Source: Verrucomicrobia bacterium UBA1211
Lineage (GTDB): Bacteria; Verrucomicrobiota; Kiritimatiellia; RFP12; UBA1067
Assembly (NCBI GenBank): GCA_002309585.1
Contig: DBXN01000105.1
Coordinates: 1 to 28,511, forward strand
Reading direction: 5' to 3'
Length of the DNA stretch: 28,511 nt
In this document: positions 14,712-22,654 of the stretch, one piece after another
How positions within the stretch are numbered: the stretch's first letter is position 1
How the letters are laid out: every line of letters begins with the position of its first letter
Made by a program: the position numbers and the translations under genes
The notes under the pieces: generated by a model
What the model was told of the DNA's origin: nothing
Databases searched by the model: none
The model's input: only the letters and a program-made list of their open reading frames with translations

Positions 14712-15704
14712 ATGTGTGATCGTGGAGGGCGGGTGAAAGTCAGCGTGATTGTGCCCATCTACCGGGTCGCCCAGACTATCGGACGGTGTGCGGAGAGCCT
14801 GTTTTCACAGACGCTGGACGAGATGCAGTTCGTGTTTGTCGATGACGGCAGCCCGGATGAGAGTTGCGCCATTCTGAGGGAGGTTTTGAAGCGTTATCCC
14901 GGAAGGGAGGACCAGACACTGATCATCCGTCACGACGGGAACCGCGGTCTCCCGACGGCTCGGGAGACCGGATTGCGTCACGTTGTCGGAACGTATGTGG
15001 CCCATTGCGACAGCGATGACTGGGTCGAGCGGACGATGTATGCGACCCTCTACGAAAGCGCGGTTTCCAACGATGCGGATATGGTTATCTGCGAGAGTTA
15101 CCATGACAGGGTGGACGGTTCCGTTTGGCGCCGCCAGACCCTCCCCCCGGATGGCGACCGGATCCGGGGGCTGCTCCGGGGCGATCTGGACGATTGCGTC
15201 TGGTGCCGGTTGACTAAGACGGATATATATCGAAAGGTTCGTTTCCCGCGCAAGAATTTCCTAGAGGATTGGGTGCAGACCATCCAGGTCCTCTCTTTTT
15301 GTCGCGTGGTCAATCTCGTGCATCAGCCGCTCTACCACTATTGCATCGGCGACGCATCGATTCCCCGGAAGGTTGGCACCGATGGAAACAAGATGGATGT
15401 GGAGGCGGTGTGTCTGCGCGACCTGGGAGAGCGGGTCGCCAATCTCGATCTGATGCGGCGATTCGCCTTGGAGAACGGTCTTGCCGATGGCGCCGATTTC
15501 ATTGCCCGCAAGATTCAGGTCCGCAATATCCTTTTTCCGCTTTTGGCGATGGGCAAGGGGCGTTCGCTCTATCTCGCCACTTATCCGGAGATCAACCGCC
15601 GGATTCTCTTTGACCGGCGTGTCTCCCGACTCCAGAAGGTGATTTTTCTCGCCGTCCTGTTCCGGCTCTTTCCGCTGGCCTATCGGTTGCGGGCGACGCG
15701 TTGA
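14712..15704 (+). CDS. Family 2 glycosyltransferase (GT-A fold)
   Basis: From 14712 the protein has about 330 residues. It begins with the GT2 signature VKVSVIVPIYRVAQTI, with FVDDGSPD as the nucleotide-sugar site and CDSDDW as the metal-binding DxD-like motif. A C-terminal basic, hydrophobic helix (VIFLAVLFRLFPLAYRL) may attach it to the membrane. Such enzymes transfer sugars onto lipid carriers or surface glycans. The start is uncertain: ATG 14712 is used; a GTG at 14733 has a stronger site (GGAGG, 14724-14728) and gives the classical N-terminus, while ATG 14646 would add 22 extra residues. It follows rlmN after a short gap and is probably in the same transcript, with no functional link evident. 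Confidence 0.9.
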   Translation: MCDRGGRVKVSVIVPIYRVAQTIGRCAESLFSQTLDEMQFVFVDDGSPDESCAILREVLKRYPGREDQTLIIRHDGNRGLPTARETGLRHVVGTYVAHCDSDDWVERTMYATLYESAVSNDADMVICESYHDRVDGSVWRRQTLPPDGDRIRGLLRGDLDDCVWCRLTKTDIYRKVRFPRKNFLEDWVQTIQVLSFCRVVNLVHQPLYHYCIGDASIPRKVGTDGNKMDVEAVCLRDLGERVANLDLMRRFALENGLADGADFIARKIQVRNILFPLLAMGKGRSLYLATYPEINRRILFDRRVSRLQKVIFLAVLFRLFPLAYRLRATR

Positions 15705-15852
15705 GGGTTGGGTGTTGCGTGGACATTCGACTTCAACCTTCCCTTTGCGGGCCGTGGGATTCGGCTTGCTTTGAACGGGTCTGCGGTGATACGCTTGTGA
15801 CGATTGGTTGCCCTGCCTGTGTCTGGTCGGGGTGTGGAGAAAGGAGAAAACG

Positions 15853-17208
15853 ATGAAGAGACTCATTTTCGGATTCATTGCGATGGTTTGCGCGGCCGCC
15901 GTACAGGCGGGGGATATCTATGTCTCGCTGGAGAGTGGCAAGAACAAGAATGACGGAACCAAGGCTGCGCCGCTGAAAAACCTGTGGAAGGCGCTTGAGA
16001 ATGCCGAGGATGGCGACACGATCCATCTCGCCGCGGGCATCTATCCCGGAAAGATGAAGCAGAATTGGTTCCTGATCGACAAGGCCGTCTCAATCATCGG
16101 CGGGTATTCCGCGGATTTCGCCGCGCGCGATCCGCTTGCGAACCGTACGATGTTCCAGGCCCTCAATGAGAACAATGACAAGAAGGGTACCGGTCTGGGC
16201 GTCTTCACGATCGATTTCACGAAACGGCCGAAGCATCCGGATAATGTGAATATGGTGTTTGACGGTCTTATCTTTGACGAGGGATTCGCCAACTCCTACC
16301 ATGAGACGAAAGGGAAGCCTGAAGGGTTTGAGACGGGCATGTGGCTGGAGGGACCGGCGTGGAATAAGGAGAAGGACAAGTTCCCCTCCGCGAACCGGTA
16401 TCTCGTCTATTCCGCCACGGCGAACCGCGCGACGGGCAAGATCGCGTTCCGCAATTGCGCGTTCGTCAACTCCGGCAATATCGCCTTCAACGTCACGTGG
16501 TATCAGGGCGAGGTGGATGTCGAGAACTGCGTGTTCTGCAACAACCGGATGATCGGCGCGAACGTGCTCTGCTCGAAGGCGGTTCCGATGGATGGTCCGA
16601 ACAAGACCCGCGCCGGATGGAAACCCGAAGTCAAATGGATCTTCAAGAACAACACGGTGCTCTTCACTTGGAGCCGTCTGAACGATCTCGCGGATATGGG
16701 GTTCGGTGTTCGGAACAACACCGGCGTCGATGCGACGATCGCGGATAACATTATCGGCCTCAATGTGTTGACGGGGTATGACAACACCAAGGGCGCGGGG
16801 GTGTCGAAACGGCAGTCGATCGACGGCAACATCTTCTTCCTGAACCGCGAGAGTGACATTCAGATGACGGTTTCGCCCTCCATCGCAAAGGTGCGGGTTG
16901 ACGGGTTTGAGGATCTGGAGGGAACCGACGGCATCGAGTCCATCGAGGACAACGAGGATCTCAAGGATCCCAAAGTTTTCGCCGGACGTATCAACGCCAA
17001 GTACCTCAACGCCTTTCTCTCGATGAAGTACTCCGAGAAAACCAAGCTCGACGAGGGCAAGTGCAACGGCCTGCGTTCCGTGCTGGGGTTGCCGCTCCAG
17101 GGGACGATCACCACCCAGTGCGACATGTTCTGTAACCGCTATCCGCTTGATGACGCGTTGAAGCTGTTCGGCGCGATGAAGGGCAAGGGCGCGCAGGCGG
17201 TCAAATAA
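15853..17208 (+). CDS. Exported right-handed beta-helix protein
   Basis: This is a 451-residue protein. The start at 15853 follows AAGGAGAAAA and gives a signal peptide (MKRLIFGFIAMVCAAAVQA). Directly after it comes the DUF1565-like opening IYVSLESGKNKNDGT..APLKNLWKAL, with DGDTIHLAAGIYPG, typical of secreted pectate-lyase-like solenoids. The middle holds parallel beta-helix turns with Asn ladders, such as NCAFVNSGNIAFN and NCVFCNNRMIGANV. The C-terminal 90 residues leave the helix and are acidic then basic. It probably binds or cleaves a polysaccharide outside the cell; I see no clear catalytic triad. A 148-base gap with no convincing promoter precedes it, and a terminator follows. Confidence 0.82.
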   Translation: MKRLIFGFIAMVCAAAVQAGDIYVSLESGKNKNDGTKAAPLKNLWKALENAEDGDTIHLAAGIYPGKMKQNWFLIDKAVSIIGGYSADFAARDPLANRTMFQALNENNDKKGTGLGVFTIDFTKRPKHPDNVNMVFDGLIFDEGFANSYHETKGKPEGFETGMWLEGPAWNKEKDKFPSANRYLVYSATANRATGKIAFRNCAFVNSGNIAFNVTWYQGEVDVENCVFCNNRMIGANVLCSKAVPMDGPNKTRAGWKPEVKWIFKNNTVLFTWSRLNDLADMGFGVRNNTGVDATIADNIIGLNVLTGYDNTKGAGVSKRQSIDGNIFFLNRESDIQMTVSPSIAKVRVDGFEDLEGTDGIESIEDNEDLKDPKVFAGRINAKYLNAFLSMKYSEKTKLDEGKCNGLRSVLGLPLQGTITTQCDMFCNRYPLDDALKLFGAMKGKGAQAVK

Positions 17209-17237
17209 CGGCGGCGTTCATAAGACGGCGTTATCGG

Positions 17238-17270
17238 AACGGGATCCTGTTTCAGGGTCCCGTTTTGTTT
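17238..17270 (+). terminator. Intrinsic terminator after the beta-helix gene
   Basis: A 12-bp stem, AACGGGATCCTG / CAGGGTCCCGTT with one T-G wobble, has a TTT loop and is followed by TTGTTTTT. It separates the beta-helix gene from the sugar-oxidation operon. Confidence 0.88.
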
Positions 17271-17273
17271 TTG

Positions 17274-17291
17274 GGCAATGGGGACATTGCC
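17274..17291. promoter_or_regulatory. Perfect inverted repeat upstream of the 3-keto-sugar operon, candidate operator
   Basis: GGCAATG (17274-17280) and CATTGCC (17285-17291) are separated by GGGA. The repeat lies about 32 bases upstream of the -35 box proposed for the Gfo/Idh operon. Its symmetry and position suggest a regulator site, or alternatively a small hairpin just after the terminator. Confidence 0.35.
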
Positions 17292-17322
17292 TCTCCGTAG
17301 GATAAATGGAGGGAAAAACTGC

Positions 17323-17351
17323 TCGACTTGGAAGGGAAAGATTCGTATACT
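17323..17351 (+). promoter_or_regulatory. Sigma-70-like promoter of the Gfo/Idh-DUF1080 operon
   Basis: TCGACT (17323-17328) and TATACT (17346-17351) are 17 bases apart in an AT-rich stretch, about 45 bases before the first start codon. The -35 is a partial match (4 of 6), the -10 is strong (5 of 6). Confidence 0.42.
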
Positions 17352-17396
17352 TATCAATATCAAAAAACTGGTAAAAGGGTTATGGGGGAAATTCGG

Positions 17397-18686
17397 ATGA
17401 GAGTGTCGCGCAGAGGGTTTCTGAAGGGTGCGCTGGCCGCTTCGGCCGCGCCGGTGATTATCCCCGGTTCTGCCTTGGGGTTGGATGGGGCTGTGGCGCC
17501 GAGCGAGCGGATTGTGATGGGCGGTATCGGATTGGGCGGCCGCGGAACGGGGGATCTCCAGTGGGGACCCTTGTCGGAAAAGGATGTCCAGTTCGTCGCG
17601 ATCTGCGATGTCCAGAAGTCGGCGCGCGAACGGATCAAGCGGATCACCGATGCGCATTACAAAAACAACGATTGCCAGATGTATTCGGACATGCGCGAGA
17701 TTCTGGCGCGTCCCGACATCGATTGCATCCTGACGGCGACCAGTGACCGCTGGCACGCGGGCGTGGCGATTATGGCGATGCGCGCGGGCAAGGATGTGTA
17801 TGCCGAGAAGCCCTCCTGCATGACGATCGCGGAGGGACAGGCGGTGGTGGCGGCCTCGAAGCAGTACGGGCGGGTGTTCCAGACCGGGACGCAGCGGTTG
17901 AGCGAGGCGAACTTCATTGTGGCCAACGAGTTGCTGCGTCTGGGACGGCTGGGCGAGGTCAAGACGGTCTACGCCCATCTGGCGCCGTGGGGCGGTGTGG
18001 AGATGAACCGCAAGTGGGCGCCGGCGGAGCCGGAGCCGCCGAGGGATGTGCTGGATTGGGACGCGTGGCTCGGGCCGTGTCCGTGGCGTCCGTTCAACAA
18101 CACCTACATCCGGGGCGGGTGGCACCATCAGTATGATTTCTATTCCAGCGTGATCGGCGAATGGGGTTCCCACACCTTCGCGCAGTGCCAGGTGGCGCTG
18201 GGCTTGGGCGAAACCTCGCCGGTCTTCTATCCGTATGTGGACCATCCGGCGGCGGAGGGAATGGAGATGCGGTTCGCCAACGGGGTACGGATGATTCAGA
18301 AACAACAGGGATGGCGCGGCACCTGCGGGGTGCGGTATGTCGGTTCCGAGGGATGGGTCTCCTGCGCGGATGGCTATTCCCGTCCGGAGGTCTCACATCC
18401 CTCGCTGCTGGCGGATTACAGCAAGATCCTTCAGGATTACCTCACGCGGACCGGCCATGCGGTCGGTCACATGCGCGATTTCTTCAACTGCGTGAAGACG
18501 CGCCGCGTGACGGTCGCCAACGCCGAGGTGATGTACCGGTCGATGAGCACCGTGCACTGCGCGAACATCGCCCAGTGGCTGAAACGGGATCTGACGTGGG
18601 ATCCCGTGAAGGCGGAGTTTGTGAACGATCCGGAGGCGAACCGTCTGCGGAGCCGCGCTCAGCGCGAGGGTTGGCAGATTGCGTAA
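17397..18686 (+). CDS. Tat-exported Gfo/Idh/MocA family oxidoreductase, first gene of the sugar operon
   Basis: This is a 429-residue protein. The ATG at 17397, seven bases after GGGGGA, yields a classical twin-arginine signal, SRRGFLKGALAASAAPVIIPGSA; an upstream ATG at 17382 is poorly spaced from its ribosome site. The Rossmann motif GGIGLGGRGTGDL is near residue 45. The catalytic Lys is K138 in AEKPSC, and the conserved His lies in IGEWGSHTFAQC. The family oxidises sugar C3 or other hydroxyls with NAD(P) retained in the protein. With DUF1080, the TIM-barrel isomerase and another Gfo/Idh downstream, it probably forms the oxidising step of a 3-keto-glycoside pathway located outside the cytoplasm. 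A separate electron acceptor, or in-protein recycling of the cofactor, would be needed. It belongs to a different subfamily from the protein at 3399-4805. Confidence 0.9.
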   Translation: MRVSRRGFLKGALAASAAPVIIPGSALGLDGAVAPSERIVMGGIGLGGRGTGDLQWGPLSEKDVQFVAICDVQKSARERIKRITDAHYKNNDCQMYSDMREILARPDIDCILTATSDRWHAGVAIMAMRAGKDVYAEKPSCMTIAEGQAVVAASKQYGRVFQTGTQRLSEANFIVANELLRLGRLGEVKTVYAHLAPWGGVEMNRKWAPAEPEPPRDVLDWDAWLGPCPWRPFNNTYIRGGWHHQYDFYSSVIGEWGSHTFAQCQVALGLGETSPVFYPYVDHPAAEGMEMRFANGVRMIQKQQGWRGTCGVRYVGSEGWVSCADGYSRPEVSHPSLLADYSKILQDYLTRTGHAVGHMRDFFNCVKTRRVTVANAEVMYRSMSTVHCANIAQWLKRDLTWDPVKAEFVNDPEANRLRSRAQREGWQIA

Positions 18687-18751
18687 ACCGACGGGACGGT
18701 TTAAACGGTTAAACGGTTTTGATGTTGATCGGTTGAGAGAGAGGATTTTGG

Positions 18752-21334
18752 ATGAGAGCGAAGGGTGTGAGTGTGGCGGTGGCCGTTCTCCTGATGGCCC
18801 CGCGGATGTTCGCGGGCGAGGCGGAGTTGTTGGCGGTGTTGGCGTCGGATGCCTCCCGGAATGATAAAATCACCGCGTGCCAGGATTTGGGGCGCGTGGC
18901 GACCAAGAACGCGATCGGGGCGTTGGCGAAGGAGTTGGGGAATCCCGACCTTCACCATGCGGCGCGGTATGCGCTGGAGATGATCACGGATCCGGCTGTG
19001 GAGAATTGTTTCTGCGACGCCGTCGAGACCTTGGCCGGGCCGCTGAAACTGGGGGTTATCCAGTCGATGGGAAACCGGGGGAACGCGCGTTCCGTGGCGT
19101 TGCTGGCGAAGTATCTGAATGAGCCGGATACGAAGATCCGCGATGCGGCCGCCTTTTCATTGGGAAAGTTGGCGACGCCGGAGGCGATGGCCGCGCTGAA
19201 GGGGCATTTGGGCCGCTTCCAGCAGGCGGCGATCGCGTATGTGGACGGCGCGGCGAAGTGTCCCGACCGGGCGAAGGTGGCGGCGTATTGCCGTGAGGTC
19301 CGGCTGACGAAGGCGAATGTCTCGTCCTCGACGCGGCTTGGCGCGATCCGGATGGAGATCCTGATGTCCGGCGCCGAGGGGCTTGCGCTGTGGGATGAGA
19401 GCATCGCGGGCGACAAGAACGCGGTGAATGCGGCGCTGCGCGCGGTGATCGATTATCCGAAGGACGAGGCCGCGACCCGCCGGTTCGCGGCGGCGCTGGC
19501 GAAGGTGCCCGCCGTCCAGGAACGGCTTTGCACTGTGTTGGCCGACCGTGGCGACAAGGCGGCCGTCGCGCCGCTGATCGCGCTGGCGAAGGGCGAGAAC
19601 GCCTCCGGGACGGGGGCGCGGCTCTCGGCCGCCGCCGCGCTGGCGCAGATGAACGAACCGGCTGCCGTGCCGGTGCTGGTCGAGCTGCTGAAGGGAACGG
19701 ATGCTGCGATCGCGGCGGGCGCCGCGAAACAGATCATCGGTTTCCCCGGGAAGGCGGCGGATGATGCGGTGATGGCGCTGCTGGCCGAACCCGACGCAAA
19801 ACTGTGGGGGAAGGGGATTGATCTGGCGTTGCAGCGGCGGCAGGTGACGGCGGTTCCCGCGATCGTCAAGATCGTCAATGGCGCGGCGGCCGGCGACAAG
19901 AATGCCGCCTACCGCGCGTTGGGTGAGCTGGGACGGAGCGAGGATGTGCCGCTGGCGATCGGGATGGTTGAGCAGGCGCCGGAATCCGATGCCGCGATCC
20001 GCGCGCTCTCCACCCTCTGCTCCCGTTATCTTGAGCCGCGCAAAGGGAAGGTGGTGATTACCTCCTCGCGGTTCGGCCATTTCCCGGAAAACCTGTTCCG
20101 GGATGTCACCGCCAACACCCAGAAGCTGGTTGACGACGGTTCGATCTCCATTCAGGCGACGGGCCGCCTTTGCCGCTGGGACGGATTCTCCGAGGATCCC
20201 GCACCCGGCAAAAACAAGACGCTCCGGTTGACCTACACCTTCGATGGCAAACCGATGGCGGTTGAGTTTGCGGAGAACCAGAGCCACATGCTGGGCGGGC
20301 TTTGGTTGAAGCCCGATGTGCTGGCCGCGATCAGGAAGGCCTATGCCGGTGCAGACGGGAAACGGAAAGCGGCGTTTCTGAAGGCCATCGCGGGATTGGG
20401 TAACGCCGAGGCGCTGGCGATCGTGCGTCAGGCAGCGGGGGATCCCGCCGATGCCGCGTTGAAGGAGCAGGCGATCCGGATGCTGGCGGAGTGGAAAGGG
20501 TTCGACGCGATGGACGACGCGGCGGGTTTCGCGCAGTTCGCTCCGAACGAACGGCTGAAGATTCTGTCCATGCGCGGATTCCTGCGCCAGCTCGACGCGA
20601 ATTTCGTGATGGTACCCGAAGCGAAACTCGCCCTGTTGGAGGAGGCGCGGACCTGGGCGACGCGGGATGAGGAGAGGGGAAGCATCGAAGCGACGATCCG
20701 GCAGCTGCGCGCCGAGATCGACAACGCGGGATTCGTGACGATCTTCAATGGCAAGGACTTGACGGGCTGGGCCGAGCCGGCCACCTTCTGGCGGGTTCAG
20801 GACGGCGTGCTGGTGGGCGAGAGCACGGTCAACAATCCGGTGAAGGGAACGCAGCATCTGATCTATGACAAGGCGTTGGGCGATTTTGAGGTGCGGCTGG
20901 AGTACTGCCTGAGCAAAGAAGCGAATTCCGGCGTGCAGCTCCGCGCGGCGCGGCAGTCGGTGGGTGACAGCGGATATCAGGCCGATCTTGACGGGGCCGG
21001 CGGGTTGCCCGGTTTCATCTACCATCCGAAACAGCATCTGGTCGGCGCGCGCGGGACGAAGACGATCCTCGCGGCCGACGGGAAGAAGACGGTGACCGAT
21101 CTGCCAAGCAAGGCGGATGCCGGGAACCTGCATCGGGTGGAGAACTGGAACACGTATCGGGTAATCTGTAAGGGCCGGACGATCACGGTCTATCTGAACG
21201 GCGTGCTGATCAATGAGTTGACCGATGAGCGGAAGGAGATGTTGCCGGAGAAGGGATACATCACGTTGCAGATCCATCAGGGGCCGCCGATGAAGCTGCA
21301 GTATCGGAATATCCGGCTGAAGGAGTTTAAGTAG
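18752..21334 (+). CDS. Exported HEAT-repeat/DUF1080 fusion (3-keto-glycoside hydrolase/lyase domain)
   Basis: This is an 860-residue protein. A signal peptide (VSVAVAVLLMAPRMFAG) is followed by about ten HEAT-like helical repeats, residues 25-430 (for example KIRDAAAFSLGKLATPEAM). A middle region around residues 440-560 contains a beta-rich segment (ATGRLCRWDGFSEDP) I cannot assign, then more helices. DUF1080 starts at G660 with FVTIFNGKDLTGW and continues through GDFEVRLEYCL, NSGVQLRA and a final LQYRNIRLKEF. DUF1080 is the fold of the 3-keto-disaccharide hydrolase, and in gut bacteria it cleaves glycosides after C3 oxidation. HEAT repeats would act as a protein-binding scaffold. Single DUF1080 proteins are about 200-300 residues, so the fusion is large. 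It lies 65 bases after the exported Gfo/Idh gene and shares its operon. Confidence 0.88.
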   Translation: MRAKGVSVAVAVLLMAPRMFAGEAELLAVLASDASRNDKITACQDLGRVATKNAIGALAKELGNPDLHHAARYALEMITDPAVENCFCDAVETLAGPLKLGVIQSMGNRGNARSVALLAKYLNEPDTKIRDAAAFSLGKLATPEAMAALKGHLGRFQQAAIAYVDGAAKCPDRAKVAAYCREVRLTKANVSSSTRLGAIRMEILMSGAEGLALWDESIAGDKNAVNAALRAVIDYPKDEAATRRFAAALAKVPAVQERLCTVLADRGDKAAVAPLIALAKGENASGTGARLSAAAALAQMNEPAAVPVLVELLKGTDAAIAAGAAKQIIGFPGKAADDAVMALLAEPDAKLWGKGIDLALQRRQVTAVPAIVKIVNGAAAGDKNAAYRALGELGRSEDVPLAIGMVEQAPESDAAIRALSTLCSRYLEPRKGKVVITSSRFGHFPENLFRDVTANTQKLVDDGSISIQATGRLCRWDGFSEDPAPGKNKTLRLTYTFDGKPMAVEFAENQSHMLGGLWLKPDVLAAIRKAYAGADGKRKAAFLKAIAGLGNAEALAIVRQAAGDPADAALKEQAIRMLAEWKGFDAMDDAAGFAQFAPNERLKILSMRGFLRQLDANFVMVPEAKLALLEEARTWATRDEERGSIEATIRQLRAEIDNAGFVTIFNGKDLTGWAEPATFWRVQDGVLVGESTVNNPVKGTQHLIYDKALGDFEVRLEYCLSKEANSGVQLRAARQSVGDSGYQADLDGAGGLPGFIYHPKQHLVGARGTKTILAADGKKTVTDLPSKADAGNLHRVENWNTYRVICKGRTITVYLNGVLINELTDERKEMLPEKGYITLQIHQGPPMKLQYRNIRLKEFK

Positions 21335-21379
21335 GAAAAGGTATGGTGCCTGTTCCTTAACCAATGAGAAGGGGAAGTT

Positions 21380-22633
21380 ATGAAACAACCGTCAGTTAAA
21401 GCGTTGAAGACCCTGACGAAGGGTGTCAAAGGGGCGGCGGATGCCGCGTTGAATAAGGGTAACGGCGTGTTCCGGCTGCTGCCGAACTGGGTACCCCGTT
21501 CCTTCCTGCAGCCCGGCAAGCGGCTGAAGCTCGCCCCGGAAGATCTCTATGCGCTGGGGTTGGATCGCGGCGGAATCGACGAGCGGTGGTTTGCCTCCAC
21601 GACGGAGGCGGATAATGCGGGCCGTCTGCCGGATGAGGGCTTGAGCTACATCGTTTTTGAAGACAAGCGTTTCCTGTTGCGCGATGCGGTCGCCGAGTTG
21701 GGCGATCTGGTCGTCGGCAAGCGGATTTGGAAGAAGTATGGCCGCTGGCCGGTCTTCTCCAAGTTCTTCGATAACATGGGGCCGATCTGCCACCACATCC
21801 ACCAGAACGACAAGTTCGCAAAACTGGTGGGACAGGACGGCAAGCCGGAGTCCTACTACTTCCCCGTTCAGCTGAACGCGGTCGGGAACAACTTCCCCTA
21901 TACCTTCTTCGGGTTGACACCCGACACGACCAAAGAGCAGGTCCGCGAGTGCATCCGCAACTGGAACAAGGGCGACAACGGCATTCTCGACCATTCCCAG
22001 GCCTACCGTCTGCAGCCGGGTACGGGCTGGTATGTCCAGCCGGGCATCCTGCACGCGCCGGGTTCGCTGGTTACCTTCGAGCCGCAGTGGGGTTCCGATG
22101 TCTTCGGCATGTATCAGAGCCTGCTGGAGGGCCGTGCCGTGCCGCGTTCGCTCCTCGTCAAGGATATGCCGAAGGAGAAGTGGAACGATATCGACTTCAT
22201 CGTCGATACGCTCGATTGGAAGGCCAATGTCGATCCCGATTTCCACAAGCACCACTTCCTGGAGCCGAAACTCTGCAGCGGTTCCGAAGAGGAGGGGTAT
22301 GTCGATTACTGGACCAACTACGGCAAGACGGCGGGTAAGCAGCCCTTCACGGGCAAGCGGCTGACCGTGATGCCGGGGGCGAAGGTGACGATCAAGGATA
22401 ACGGCGCGTATGGCCTGATCTGCGTGCAGGGCGAGGGTTCGATCAACGGCCAGCGCATGTACAGCCCGAGCCTGATTCATTTCTACGACATCACGAGCGA
22501 CGAGTTCTATGTCACGCATGACGCGGCCAAGTCGGGTGTGGTCTTTGAAAACACTTCCGCGACCGAGGTGCTGGAAGTGCTCCGCTACTTCGGGCCTGAA
22601 GTGAATCCCAACGCGCCTGTGCTGCCGGAATAA
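21380..22633 (+). CDS. HxH cupin, phosphomannose isomerase-like
   Basis: This is a 417-residue cytosolic protein with no signal peptide. Metal-binding cupin residues are visible: MGPICHHIHQND, with H139 and H141, and later YVQPGILHAPG with H225. The layout (an N-terminal cupin with the HxH pair and a second cupin near residues 330-400 reading GKRLTVMPGAKVTIKDNG) resembles class I mannose-6-phosphate isomerases, without my being able to confirm every ligand. It probably isomerises or epimerises a sugar or keto-sugar made by its operon partners. The start follows AAGGGGA and lies 45 bases after the DUF1080 gene. Many PVC genomes have this family beside sugar isomerases and Gfo/Idh proteins. The exact reaction is unknown. 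Confidence 0.75.
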   Translation: MKQPSVKALKTLTKGVKGAADAALNKGNGVFRLLPNWVPRSFLQPGKRLKLAPEDLYALGLDRGGIDERWFASTTEADNAGRLPDEGLSYIVFEDKRFLLRDAVAELGDLVVGKRIWKKYGRWPVFSKFFDNMGPICHHIHQNDKFAKLVGQDGKPESYYFPVQLNAVGNNFPYTFFGLTPDTTKEQVRECIRNWNKGDNGILDHSQAYRLQPGTGWYVQPGILHAPGSLVTFEPQWGSDVFGMYQSLLEGRAVPRSLLVKDMPKEKWNDIDFIVDTLDWKANVDPDFHKHHFLEPKLCSGSEEEGYVDYWTNYGKTAGKQPFTGKRLTVMPGAKVTIKDNGAYGLICVQGEGSINGQRMYSPSLIHFYDITSDEFYVTHDAAKSGVVFENTSATEVLEVLRYFGPEVNPNAPVLPE

Positions 22634-22654
22634 CCCCAGAAAGGAGTGAAGACC

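Noticed and set aside
14605..15720. Similar bases after the rlmN and glycosyltransferase stops (GCGTTGAGGGT in both)
   Set aside because: The shared stretch is about 11 bases, includes the stop codon and is too short to call a repeat.
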